From Lachnospiraceae bacterium (GTDB lineage Bacteria; Bacillota; Clostridia; Lachnospirales; Lachnospiraceae): a stretch of DNA of 56,121 nt. A program made the translations under genes and the position numbers. How positions within the stretch are numbered: position 1 is the stretch's first letter; each line of letters starts with the position of its first letter. The notes under the pieces were generated by a model. It was given only the letters and a program-made list of their open reading frames with translations, made no database searches and was not told where the DNA came from. Location of the stretch: assembly GCA_026169045.1 (NCBI GenBank), contig JAPFDH010000054.1, positions 1-56,121 of the forward strand, given 5' to 3'. Positions 15,963 to 24,068 of the stretch are shown one piece after another.

Positions 15963-18961
15963 GAAAAAATAAGAACATGGTACGTTTATATTTGAAACGG
16001 GCGGCAGCTGTCTCCATGGCAGCAGCTGTTACATTTGCATGTACAGCCAGCAGTCCATATCAGGTGAAAGCTCAGGATGGAAAGAAAGCTTCTGCAACAG
16101 AAAATATGGAAGAAGTATCGTCTGGTGTACAGAACACAAAGGAAGAAAAAACAATAGAAATAGAAGAAAAACAAAAGAAAAATGAAAAAGAAGAAAGTGT
16201 GTATGTGGTTGCCGATGCTTCCGGAAAATCAAAGGAAGTGATTGTCAGTGATTGGTTGAAAAATCCGGAAGGTTTGGATGACCTGAAAGATGCCTCTATT
16301 TTGGAAAATATTGAAAATGTCAAAGGAGAAGAAACATTTCGTGAGCAGGGCGGAAGTACGACCTGGCAGGCGAATGGAAAGGACATTTATTATCAGGGGA
16401 CAACCAAAAAGGACTTGCCTGTGGAGGTTTCCATAACATATGAACTGGACGGAAAAGAAATTTCACCAGAAGAGCTGGCAGGCAAAAGCGGTCATGTAAC
16501 CATGCGGTTTGAATATACCAATAAAGAAACATACCGTACCGTGGTAAATGGAGTGGAAAAAGAGGTAGTAGTGCCTTTTGCTGTGGTCAGTGGCATGATG
16601 TTGCCCACCGATCATTTTAAAAATGTGACTGTTACCAATGGGAGATGTATATCGGAGGGAAATAATCAGATTGTACTGGGGTTGGCAATGCCGGGTCTGT
16701 CTGACAGTTTGGATCTGGATGATTTAAAACCGGAAGAGGGAAGCGGAGATACCGAGCTTTCCTTCCCGGAATATATTGAGGTGGAAGCAGATGTGGAGGA
16801 CTTCGAATTGGAGATGACCATGACATTGGTTATGAATCATCTTCTCTCTTCTGTTTTGGAACAAGCAAATACGGAAGTTCCTGAGACATCAAGTACATCC
16901 GATGAACTGGCGGATGCGTCTACTAAGTTAAAGGATGGAAGTCAAAGTCTTTTGGATGGAATTGTTACGTTGGATCGTAAAACCGGAGAGCTGGTAAGCG
17001 GAGTCAATGTTCTTGGAGAAGGAATTTTTGCCTATACCGATGGAGTAGCCAGTTTGACTGATGGAGCAAACCAGTTACAGAACGGACTTTTTAGCGCAGC
17101 GGACGGAGCCGGGCAGGTGGATGACGGAGCCAGTCAACTTGCAGCCGGAATGCATCAATTGAAAGGCGGAGCCGGAGATGCTGCCAATGGTGTCAAATCT
17201 TTGGATGCCGGGATTAGCAGTCTTGATGATGGAGCCGGGCAGGTGGATGCAGGAGCAAAGGATTTGGCGAACGGAGCTGTTCGGTTAGATGGTGGCATCA
17301 AAGATGCTGTCAAAGGAATTGAAACATTGGATAATGGAATGACGGATACCAGAAATGGTGTGAATGAGCTAAGTAAAGGGGCAAAAGATGCTGCCGATGG
17401 AGCGGCCCAGGTGGATGCTGGGGCAAAAGATGCTGCCAGCGGAGCTGAAAAAGTGGATCAAGGAGCGAAAGATGTGGCCAGTGGCGCAGCGGATCTTTTA
17501 AATGGAACGGATCAGTTAAGGGAAGCGGCAAAAGACTTAGCAGATGGGGTAGCCCAGGCAGATGCGGGTATGCAAACGATCGCTTCAGGAGCTGGAGAGG
17601 TGGCCGATGGAGCAGGAGCATTGGATGGAGCTGTTCAAAGTATGGTGGGAACATTACAGACAATGAATGGAGAATTATCCCAAAAATCATCGGAGTATGA
17701 ACAGCAGGTTAACGGACTGTATGGAAAGATGACAGAGCTGGAGCAGGAAATTGCCTCTTGTGAGGCATCAATTCAAACATTAAAGCAGCAGAAAACGGAT
17801 GTGGAAGGACAAATTGCCGGGCTGGAAGAAAAACTGGGAAGTGGAAATTTGAATGCACAAGAGCAGGAACAACTGAAACGTTTATTGAGCCAGCAGAATC
17901 AGTTGGATAGTCAGTTAAATGATTCTATGGAGCAAAAAAATTCTCTTACTTCTTCAAAAACAGAAATTTTCGGTCAGATTGGACAGTTAAAAGGAGCGAT
18001 TCAGGCTTTAAATGAAGTAACAGGTCAACTTGGAAGCCAGGAAACAGAGGAAAAGATAAATCAGCTTCTTTCCGGAAGCGATCAACTTTTAACAGGTACA
18101 AAGGAACTTTCTGATGGAGCCGGTCAATTGGCTTTACAGACACCGGAACTATCCAGCGGTGCTAGTGAACTTTTGGCAGGAATGGAAGAATTGAAAGGAG
18201 GAGCGCAGATACTTGCGGATGGCAGCAGCGCACTTTCAGAGGGAACAGGAAGTCTAAAAAATGGTACAGCGCAGCTGGCTTTAGGTACAGGAGATTTGAA
18301 AGAAGGTACAGGAAAATTGTATAATGGTACCGGAGATTTAGCTGAAGGAATTGGTCAACTGTCAGCCGGAACAGGAGCATTGAAAGCAGGAAGCAGCCAG
18401 CTGGCAGCAGGAAGCAGTGAATTGGTATCTGGAAGCAGTCGATTGTCTATCGGTACAGATGGACTGAAAAATGGAACGAAGGAACTTTCAATTGGGACAA
18501 AAGCTTTGCTGCAAGGCGCAGATGCACTGGTAGTAGGAGTAGAGGAACTGGATCAGGGAAGCAGCCGATTGACTGTCGGGAGTAAAACACTTCGGGAAGG
18601 AATAGACACATTGTTAAATGGAAGCAAACGTTTGAGTGAGGGAGCTGGTGTTCTCAATCAGTCCAGTGGAAAACTAAATGGCGGAGCAAAGACACTGATG
18701 GATGGATCTTCACAGTTTGCAGAGGGAGTTGGTCAACTTTTGGATGGTGCCGATCAGTTACATAAGGGATTTTTGGAGTTTGACGAAAAGGGGATTCAGA
18801 AAATTATTAAGTTGTTAAATACGGACCTACCGGAGGTACAGGATCAGCTTCACCTGTTAAAAGAGGCGGATCAGAGTTATCAAACCTTTACGGACTTGCC
18901 GGATTCTATGGAAGGAAATGTAAAATTTATCATTCGCACGGAAGGAATTAAACAGAAATAA
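15959..18961 (+). CDS. Secreted XXXLXXG heptad-repeat protein paired with MMPL transporter
   Basis: A 1000-residue secreted protein. A signal peptide is visible (basic start, hydrophobic AAAVSMAAAVTFA, probable cleavage after VKA near residue 39). Next come an acidic low-complexity segment and a folded N-terminal domain (about 80-310). From about 310 to 560 and again from about 690 to 930 the chain is built from seven-residue units of the type x-x-x-L/V-x-x-G (for example DGAGQVDDGASQLAAG), the XXXLXXG repeat known from YhgE/Pip-like proteins. Between them, residues 570-680 form a charged coiled coil. No LPXTG motif or C-terminal helix is seen. The gene overlaps the MMPL gene by four bases and is followed by a terminator. 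It may form an extracellular rod or conduit for the transporter; this is inference. Confidence 0.85.
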   Translation: MRKNKNMVRLYLKRAAAVSMAAAVTFACTASSPYQVKAQDGKKASATENMEEVSSGVQNTKEEKTIEIEEKQKKNEKEESVYVVADASGKSKEVIVSDWLKNPEGLDDLKDASILENIENVKGEETFREQGGSTTWQANGKDIYYQGTTKKDLPVEVSITYELDGKEISPEELAGKSGHVTMRFEYTNKETYRTVVNGVEKEVVVPFAVVSGMMLPTDHFKNVTVTNGRCISEGNNQIVLGLAMPGLSDSLDLDDLKPEEGSGDTELSFPEYIEVEADVEDFELEMTMTLVMNHLLSSVLEQANTEVPETSSTSDELADASTKLKDGSQSLLDGIVTLDRKTGELVSGVNVLGEGIFAYTDGVASLTDGANQLQNGLFSAADGAGQVDDGASQLAAGMHQLKGGAGDAANGVKSLDAGISSLDDGAGQVDAGAKDLANGAVRLDGGIKDAVKGIETLDNGMTDTRNGVNELSKGAKDAADGAAQVDAGAKDAASGAEKVDQGAKDVASGAADLLNGTDQLREAAKDLADGVAQADAGMQTIASGAGEVADGAGALDGAVQSMVGTLQTMNGELSQKSSEYEQQVNGLYGKMTELEQEIASCEASIQTLKQQKTDVEGQIAGLEEKLGSGNLNAQEQEQLKRLLSQQNQLDSQLNDSMEQKNSLTSSKTEIFGQIGQLKGAIQALNEVTGQLGSQETEEKINQLLSGSDQLLTGTKELSDGAGQLALQTPELSSGASELLAGMEELKGGAQILADGSSALSEGTGSLKNGTAQLALGTGDLKEGTGKLYNGTGDLAEGIGQLSAGTGALKAGSSQLAAGSSELVSGSSRLSIGTDGLKNGTKELSIGTKALLQGADALVVGVEELDQGSSRLTVGSKTLREGIDTLLNGSKRLSEGAGVLNQSSGKLNGGAKTLMDGSSQFAEGVGQLLDGADQLHKGFLEFDEKGIQKIIKLLNTDLPEVQDQLHLLKEADQSYQTFTDLPDSMEGNVKFIIRTEGIKQK

Positions 18962-18995
18962 TCAAAGAGAAGTACCTGTCCTGGGGATGGAACAT

Positions 18996-19067
18996 AAAAT
19001 ACAGGGGTCTTTGCGGGATCGCTTTTATAAGGCAGATCAATGGGGCAAAGACGCCTGTATTTTATTT
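18996..19067. terminator. Strong terminator of the MMPL operon
   Basis: AAAATACAGG-GTCTTTGC from 18996 pairs with GCAAAGAC-CCTGTATTTT ending at 19063: 18 base pairs with one G-G mismatch, A-rich on one side and T-rich on the other, so it can work in both directions. Repeat copy B begins right behind it. Confidence 0.8.
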
Positions 19068-19161
19068 ACGCGCAGATAACGAGCTGTGTGCGGATGCTTG
19101 CATACGCATACAGCGAATGCCCGCGAACGTGAGAAACTCACAAAGCGTGTTTCTTATCGTT
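19066..19161 (+). repeat. Dispersed two-hairpin repeat, copy B
   Basis: Stem-loop 1 has arms GCTGTGTGCG and CGCATACAGC with loop GATGCTTGCATA. Stem-loop 2 has arms GAGAAAC and GTTTCTT with loop TCACAAAGCGT. The element follows a strong terminator directly and ends about 55 bases before the TetR-gene promoter. Confidence 0.8.
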
Positions 19162-19215
19162 TCGGACAGGATGGTTTATGGTCAGTGATTTTGTGTGAAA
19201 GGAACGTTCCATGTC

Positions 19216-19244
19216 TTGCTGGATCACAAAAAATTTGTTATAGT
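19216..19244 (+). promoter_or_regulatory. Promoter of the TetR-family gene
   Basis: TTGCTG at 19216-19221, a 17-bp spacer, TATAGT at 19239-19244. Predicted start near 19251, which excludes the upstream in-frame GTG at 19195 as a translation start. Confidence 0.6.
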
Positions 19245-19299
19245 TAAATATAGTAGGAAAAGTTTTCATGCTGCCTTAGTAAGAAAAAGGATGAGTGGA

Positions 19300-19914
19300 A
19301 TGGGAAAAACAGATGAAAATAAGCTTTTGAAACGAAATGCATTGTTGAATGCGGCATATGAGTTATTTACAGGAAAAGGAATACATAAAACATCCATATC
19401 AGATATTGTGGAACGATCGGGAATTGCCAAGGGAACTTTTTATTTATATTTCCTGGATAAATACGATTTGAGAAATAAACTGATTGTACATAAAGCTGGA
19501 GAACTATTTATTCAGGCAGAGAAGGCATTGGAGAACACGAATTATACCGTTTTAGAGGATCGGATCGTATTTTTTGTGGAATATATTGTGGATTATCTGA
19601 CTGAGAATAAGACATTGCTGGCTTTTTTAACTAAAAATCTCAGTTGGGGAATTTTTAAAGAGCATCTGGGAAAACAGACACAGATGACGGAGGAAGGGGA
19701 GATTGATTTTCAGTGGGTGTTAAAAACAATTTTTGAACAGTCCCCTCAGAAATTTAAAGATCCGGAATTAATGATTTATATGATTATCGAATTTGTGGGT
19801 TCCACAGTATATAGTGCTATTTTATACCAGGAACCGGTGGATATTCAAACATTGAAACCCTATTTGATACGGACGGTACGTTTTATGATTCAAGACCAGG
19901 AGATAATTTTGTAA
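19300..19914 (+). CDS. TetR-family transcriptional regulator
   Basis: A 204-residue one-domain-plus-ligand-pocket repressor. The N-terminal helix-turn-helix is classic TetR: LLNAAYELFTGKGIHKTSI, then DIVERSGIAKGTFYLYF, covering about residues 12-60. The C-terminal region is helical and divergent, as expected for the effector pocket. The start is ATG 19300, nine bases after AAGG; ATG 19291 in frame sits directly on that site and is less likely. It follows the MMPL and heptad-repeat genes on the same strand with its own promoter. It is the best candidate to bind the two TGAC-core palindromes at 13658-13718; the effector is unknown. Confidence 0.88.
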   Translation: MGKTDENKLLKRNALLNAAYELFTGKGIHKTSISDIVERSGIAKGTFYLYFLDKYDLRNKLIVHKAGELFIQAEKALENTNYTVLEDRIVFFVEYIVDYLTENKTLLAFLTKNLSWGIFKEHLGKQTQMTEEGEIDFQWVLKTIFEQSPQKFKDPELMIYMIIEFVGSTVYSAILYQEPVDIQTLKPYLIRTVRFMIQDQEIIL

Positions 19915-19923
19915 AATAAAGGA

Positions 19924-19996
19924 AACGATTCAGAGCCTATTCGCAAAAATGCCTATGCAAGGCCGTTTTTATAAATCCGCATGGCTTGGAATCGTT
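19924..19996 (+). terminator. Nested hairpin with internal terminator after the TetR gene
   Basis: The outer stem is AACGATTC (19924-19931) with GAATCGTT (19989-19996), extended by AGCC/GGCT. Inside it, GCAAAAATGCC with GGCCGTTTTTAT forms a terminator-like hairpin ending near 19972. The next gene starts 32 bases further on. It may simply end the TetR transcript; the nested layout also allows attenuation. Confidence 0.45.
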
Positions 19997-20028
19997 ATAA
20001 ATAAAGAAATTAAAGGAGAAGAAGTAAT

Positions 20029-20826
20029 ATGAAACGATTGGGAATTGTGGGATGTGGTTTTTTGGGAAATATTATAGCGGATGCATGGAAAAAAGGGTTG
20101 TTGCCGGATTATGAATTGGTAGGAGTTACAAGTCGCACATGGGAATCGGCGCAAAAAACAGCAGAAAAAACCGGGGCGAAGGCATGTCAGAATGTAGATG
20201 AATTGTTGGCATTAAAACCGGATTATGTGGCAGAAGCAGCTTCGGTAAAAACAGTAAAAGAGATTGGTGAAAAGGTTTTAAAAAGCGGTAGTGATCTGAT
20301 TGTGTTATCCATTGGTGCGTTGGCGGACGATGCCTTCTATCAAGCGATAATTAAAACGGCAAAGGAGACCGGACATAAGATTCATATTGCATCTGGTGCC
20401 ATCGGTGGATTTGATGTACTGCAGACCATGCAGGTTATGAGTTTGGCAGGACATGGAGAAATGAAGGCCGGGATTCAGAACACTACATGTCCAGAAGCTT
20501 TGGAAAGAAATCCGGTATTTCGTGAAAAAATGGAAGAACACGGAAGAGAAGGAGATTTATTTGAAGGTAGTGCGAAGGAGGCGATTGATCTTTTGCCCTC
20601 CCGTGTGAATGTGGCTGTAGCGACATCATTGGCAACAGCGGGACCAAGAAAAACAGGTTCTAAAATAACAAGCCAGATCGGAGTGGTAGGAGATATTCAA
20701 CATATTATAGCGGAAATTACAGGAGTGAAGGCAGATTTGAATATTTATTCCAGTACAAGTGCCATTGCCGGATGGAGCGTAGTCGCATTGCTTCGGAATT
20801 TAAGCTCTCCAATCATGTTTCAGTAA
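20029..20826 (+). CDS. Aspartate dehydrogenase-like (NadX/DUF108) protein
   Basis: A 265-residue protein with an N-terminal Rossmann fold (LGIVGCGFLGNIIA) and the aspartate-dehydrogenase family core: SIGALADDAFY, then the ASGAIGGFD strand and NVAVATSLATAG. Family members oxidise L-aspartate to iminoaspartate with NAD(P) for NAD synthesis. The start follows AAAGGAGAAG with good spacing. There are no nadA or nadC genes beside it, so a role in NAD synthesis is only inferred and another amino-acid dehydrogenase activity is possible. It stands alone between a nested hairpin and a new promoter. Confidence 0.75.
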   Translation: MKRLGIVGCGFLGNIIADAWKKGLLPDYELVGVTSRTWESAQKTAEKTGAKACQNVDELLALKPDYVAEAASVKTVKEIGEKVLKSGSDLIVLSIGALADDAFYQAIIKTAKETGHKIHIASGAIGGFDVLQTMQVMSLAGHGEMKAGIQNTTCPEALERNPVFREKMEEHGREGDLFEGSAKEAIDLLPSRVNVAVATSLATAGPRKTGSKITSQIGVVGDIQHIIAEITGVKADLNIYSSTSAIAGWSVVALLRNLSSPIMFQ

Positions 20827-20828
20827 TC

Positions 20829-20857
20829 TTGACAGAATTGGAAAAATAGGATAGAAT
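20829..20857 (+). promoter_or_regulatory. Near-consensus sigma-A promoter ahead of a short non-coding unit
   Basis: TTGACA at 20829-20834, a 17-bp spacer, TAGAAT at 20852-20857. It is among the best promoters in the window and begins only three bases after the preceding stop codon. Confidence 0.75.
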
Positions 20858-20863
20858 AAGGTA

Positions 20864-21030
20864 TCATTTTGTTAAGATAGGAGTGTGAAATAGTACATGG
20901 ATGATGATTCAGACAGTGCGTGTAATCAGGTAAATGTAGGGATAATTCCGTGTAGTATTGCGCAAAAATATAGAGAAAGGCATAGCCTGTGCAGAGGGTT
21001 TCAGCACAGGTTATGTCTTTTTGCGTTATT
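20864..21030 (+). ncRNA. Candidate small RNA or attenuated leader upstream of the CNNM gene
   Basis: A consensus promoter is followed about 160 bases later by a strong hairpin with a T-run. No known riboswitch class was recognised in between (it lacks M-box and yybP-ykoY features). A 50-codon frame (20897-21049) has no usable ribosome site and runs through the terminator stem, so it is probably not translated. It could be a free RNA or a leader that attenuates the metal-transport-like gene at 21143. Confidence 0.4.
20961..21026. terminator. Double-stem terminator of the small transcription unit
   Basis: Inner stem CATAGCCTGTGC with GCACAGGTTATG; outer arms CGCAAAAA (from 20961) and TTTTTGCG (to 21025). 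The A-rich and T-rich flanks make it usable in both directions. Confidence 0.7.
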
Positions 21031-21142
21031 TATGCGCAAACTGGAATGAGGTAGATTTCAAACAAACAATGAGTAAGTTACGATAAATGAAATTCGGATG
21101 GGATATATCCGGTTTTAACAGAAAAAAGGAGATTTGAAATCT

Positions 21143-22459
21143 ATGGTTGGAGCAATAGTGTTACAGATTATTTTGATTGCACTGAATGCAGTATTTGCGA
21201 GTGCGGAAATTGCGGTTATCTCAATGAATGAGATTAAAATGCAAAAAGCAATGGAAAATGGTGATAAAAGAGCAAAAAAAATACTTCGTCTGACAGAACA
21301 GCCGGCACGATTTTTGTCAACGATACAAGTGGCAATTACCATGGCCGGATTGCTTGGTAGTGCATTTGCAGCGGAAAACTTTGCAGGTGTTTTGGTGAGT
21401 GCAATTGTTAGTACAGGAATTGGAATATCGGAATCGACTTTGAAGCCGATTGCGGTCTTATTGATTACCATGATATTGGCTTATTTTAATTTGGTCTTTG
21501 GTGAGTTGGTTCCAAAGAGAATTGCCATGAAAAAATCTGATCAGTTGGCGTTGGGAATGGCGGGAATGCTTAGTTTTGTATCCAAATTGTTTGCGCCGCT
21601 GGTTTGGTTATTAACGGTTTCTACCAATGGAATTCTTCGCCTGTTTGGAATGAAAGTAGAAGATGAGGAAGAAGAGGTATCGGAAGAAGAAATTCAGATG
21701 ATGCTGGAAAAGGGAAGTGCTACTGGAGCCATTGATGAAGACAATAAAGAGATTATCTCCAACGTATTTGAATTGGATGATTTATCGGCGGAGGAAGTTT
21801 GCACTCATAGAAGAGATGTGGTGAGTCTGGATATAGAAGATTCTATGGAAGAATGGGAAGCAACGATTCAGAATAATCGCCATACCTATTACCCGGTATA
21901 TGAAAATATGGAGGATGTGATAGGTATCTTAGATACAAGAGATTATTTTAGATTAAAGGATCATTCCCGAAAAACAGTGATGGAACAGGCTGTAAAACAG
22001 GCTGTATTTATTCCTGAAACGATGAAAGTAAATATTGTGTTTCAAAATATGAAGCAAACCCGTAATTATTTTACTGTGGTTTTAGATGAATATGGGGGGA
22101 TCAGCGGAATATTGACTCTTCATGATGTGATAGAAGCATTGGTGGGTGATCTAAATGAAAAAGGAGAAGAAAATATTACGGAAATAGAAAAAATCGGAGA
22201 ATATACCTGGAGAATTTATGGTCAGGCGGATTTGGAAGAAGTTGAGGAGGTATTACAGCTTGGACTTCCCACAAATGAGTATCATACATATGGAGGATAT
22301 ATTTTTAGCCTGTTGGGAAGAATCCCAAAGGACGGATCGGTCTTTACGGTTTCCGATGAAAAGGTTACGATTCAGGTGTTGGATGTGAAAAATCATCGGA
22401 TTGGAGAAACGCATCTGACATTAAAGAAACAGAATGAAACTGGAGAAGATATGGAATAA
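21143..22459 (+). CDS. CNNM/CorC (HlyC-type) membrane protein with CBS domains
   Basis: A 438-residue protein of the hemolysin-C/CorC family, related to bacterial Mg2+ efflux proteins such as MpfA and to eukaryotic CNNM. The N-terminal DUF21/CNNM domain has about four hydrophobic segments within residues 1-180, including LNAVFASAEIAVISMN and LVFGELVPKRIAMKK. A tandem CBS pair follows (about 190-330, with VFELDDLSAEEVCTHR and YYPVYENMEDVIGIL), then a C-terminal CorC/HlyC domain. The start is ATG 21143 behind AAGGAGA; an in-frame TTG nine bases earlier is too close to that site. The preceding promoter-terminator unit may control it. Ion specificity is inferred from the family only. Confidence 0.85.
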   Translation: MVGAIVLQIILIALNAVFASAEIAVISMNEIKMQKAMENGDKRAKKILRLTEQPARFLSTIQVAITMAGLLGSAFAAENFAGVLVSAIVSTGIGISESTLKPIAVLLITMILAYFNLVFGELVPKRIAMKKSDQLALGMAGMLSFVSKLFAPLVWLLTVSTNGILRLFGMKVEDEEEEVSEEEIQMMLEKGSATGAIDEDNKEIISNVFELDDLSAEEVCTHRRDVVSLDIEDSMEEWEATIQNNRHTYYPVYENMEDVIGILDTRDYFRLKDHSRKTVMEQAVKQAVFIPETMKVNIVFQNMKQTRNYFTVVLDEYGGISGILTLHDVIEALVGDLNEKGEENITEIEKIGEYTWRIYGQADLEEVEEVLQLGLPTNEYHTYGGYIFSLLGRIPKDGSVFTVSDEKVTIQVLDVKNHRIGETHLTLKKQNETGEDME

Positions 22460-22521
22460 ATTTGTTGTGTGTCAGTTGTTTTTTGTAACTATAAAAATAG
22501 AAAAGTCTGTGTAGAAATGTG

Positions 22522-22550
22522 TTGAAACCTGCTAGATCTTGTGTTAAGAT
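22522..22550 (+). promoter_or_regulatory. Promoter of the lipoprotein gene
   Basis: TTGAAA at 22522-22527, a 17-bp spacer, TAAGAT at 22545-22550; predicted start near 22557, about 60 bases before the ATG. Confidence 0.6.
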
Positions 22551-22618
22551 ATCATGTGAAAATATAAATATATAGCTGAAATAAAGAAATATATCAATTT
22601 CAACGGATGGGAGTACAG

Positions 22619-23236
22619 ATGAAAAAGAAGATTATTGGCTTTATCCTGGCTGTATGGATGGTTTTGACTGCTGCAGGATGTGGTATGGAAGGGATTTCGC
22701 AGGATACATATGATAGGCTGCAACAAAGTTATGAGGCATTACAGTCTTCAGCAGATGAGTTACTGGCGAATTTGGAAGAGAAAGACTCCAAAGTTGAGGA
22801 ATTGGAGCAGGAAATAGAAAAGTATCGGGAATCCCAAAAGTCCTACGAAGAGGCACTCAATGAAATTGCTATTATAAAGAGTTCTGTAGCAGAAGAAGCG
22901 AGTGCTGAGGCGTCTAGGGAAGAAGAAGCACGAGCGGCAAGTGAGGCAGAAGCAGCAGCTCAGGCGGCAAGTGAGGCGGAAGCAGCAGCTCAAGCAGCAA
23001 GCGAAGCAGAAGCGGCAGCTCAGGCATCCAGAGCAGCTGCTCAAGAGCAGGCAGCCCAGGCAGCCCAGGCAGCAGCTCAGATTCCTTCAACAGTAGAAGT
23101 ACATATTACAGATACAGGAAAAAAGTATCACAGAGCAGGATGTCGATATCTGAAAAAAAGCGATCATGTGATATCTTTAGAAGATGCAAAAGCAAGAAAT
23201 TACACACCATGCAGTGTATGTAATCCTCCACAGTAA
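22619..23236 (+). CDS. Lipoprotein with Ala/Glu-rich repeats and a C-terminal Cys/His domain
   Basis: A 205-residue exported lipoprotein. The signal peptide (MKKKIIGFILAVWMVLTAAGC) ends in a lipobox-like AAGC. Residues 30-85 are a charged coiled coil (LEEKDSKVEELEQEIEKY). Residues 95-155 are Ala/Glu/Gln-rich, made of three ten-residue repeats of type AASEAEAAAQ. The last 45 residues form a compact domain with a Y-H-R-A-G-C and Y-T-P-C-S-V-C pattern, a probable metal-binding module also seen at the C-terminus of secreted nucleases and other surface proteins. The start is ATG 22619 with GGGAG five bases ahead. It has its own promoter and terminator. Function is unknown; a stalk that holds the C-terminal domain away from the membrane is a reasonable guess. 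Confidence 0.7.
   Translation: MKKKIIGFILAVWMVLTAAGCGMEGISQDTYDRLQQSYEALQSSADELLANLEEKDSKVEELEQEIEKYRESQKSYEEALNEIAIIKSSVAEEASAEASREEEARAASEAEAAAQAASEAEAAAQAASEAEAAAQASRAAAQEQAAQAAQAAAQIPSTVEVHITDTGKKYHRAGCRYLKKSDHVISLEDAKARNYTPCSVCNPPQ
22934..23023 (+). repeat. Three in-frame 30-bp tandem repeats
   Basis: Units at 22934-22963, 22964-22993 and 22994-23023 each encode AASEAEAAAQ with a few silent differences. They lie inside the lipoprotein stalk, where slipped-strand changes would alter stalk length without breaking the frame. Confidence 0.8.
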
Positions 23237-23245
23237 ATGTGTAAG

Positions 23246-23301
23246 AGCCCTATTTTATAGTTGTAAGAAAAATTACATCTATAAAAATAGGGCTGTTTTT
23301 G
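23246..23301. terminator. Terminator of the lipoprotein gene
   Basis: AGCCCTATTTTATAG (23246-23260) pairs with CTATAAAAATAGGGCT (23279-23294), followed by GTTTTTG. Confidence 0.8.
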
Positions 23302-23407
23302 TTGAAGAGAGAAAACAAGTTTTATAAGAAAATCCAATTGTGGGTGGAAGTTTTGGAATAAATGATGTACAGTAATAAGAAAGGTGTAAAGGAAAGGAAG
23401 AAAATGT

Positions 23408-24010
23408 ATGATACCAACAAGAGAAGAAGCGGAACGTGCATTGTGTGAAGCAGAAGCTATGAATCCGGGGCAGTGGGTTGATCATGTAAAGAATACAGGG
23501 TTGGCAGCAGAAGCAATTGCTGCTCATTGTCCGGGAATGGATCCGGAAAAAGCATATATATTAGGAATTCTGCATGATATCGGAAGAAGAGTCGGTGTAG
23601 TGTCCATGAAACATGTGATAGCCGGATATGAGTATGCTATGGAAAAGGGATGGGATGAAGTAGCAAAAATATGCATCACACATTCGTATCCCGTTCAGGA
23701 TATAAAAAAGGATATTGCACGCATTGATGTTACAGAGGAAGAATATCAAACGATTGAGAAAAATCTTAATCAGTCGGTATATGACTGGTACGATAAGTTA
23801 ATTATTTTGTGCGATTCTTTGACTACATCCGTTGGATTTTGTATCCTGGAAAAACGTTTTGTAGATACTACAAGACGATATGGAATGTTTCCGTTTACAG
23901 TGGAGCGATGGAATGCAACTTTTAAAATAAAAGAAGAGTTTGAGAAAAAAATGGGGTGTTCCATTTACAGTGTTCTTCCTGGGATAGAAAAGACGACATT
24001 TTATGAATAG
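23408..24010 (+). CDS. HD-domain protein
   Basis: A 200-residue HD-superfamily protein. The metal-binding pattern is seen as H in WVDHVKNT, HD in ILHDIGRR, H in CITHSYP and D in LIILCDSLTT. Such proteins are usually metal-dependent phosphohydrolases acting on nucleotides or related compounds. It starts at ATG 23408, seven bases after AAGGAAG; an out-of-frame ATG four bases upstream stops early. It is followed 58 bases later by an aldolase-like gene on the same strand. The substrate cannot be told from the sequence. Confidence 0.75.
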   Translation: MIPTREEAERALCEAEAMNPGQWVDHVKNTGLAAEAIAAHCPGMDPEKAYILGILHDIGRRVGVVSMKHVIAGYEYAMEKGWDEVAKICITHSYPVQDIKKDIARIDVTEEEYQTIEKNLNQSVYDWYDKLIILCDSLTTSVGFCILEKRFVDTTRRYGMFPFTVERWNATFKIKEEFEKKMGCSIYSVLPGIEKTTFYE

Positions 24011-24068
24011 ATTTTACTAAGAGAACAATGGTTCGTTGAGGACGAGAGAATGTGGAGGAAGAAAGAAC

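Noticed and set aside
16900-18760. Repeated DNA resembling a CRISPR or tandem-repeat array
   Set aside because: The repetition is at protein level (XXXLXXG heptads) inside one long open frame; DNA units differ and there are no constant repeats with unique spacers.
19195-19299. Upstream start for the TetR gene
   Set aside because: The predicted promoter (19216-19244) lies inside this extension, and the extra residues do not look like TetR.
20897-21049. 50-codon open frame in the small transcription unit
   Set aside because: The nearest AGGAG is 13 bases from the ATG, and the frame runs through the terminator hairpin; the peptide has no recognisable feature.
22934-23023. Three 30-bp repeats as a short CRISPR array
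   Set aside because: Units are contiguous without spacers and in frame with a lipoprotein gene.
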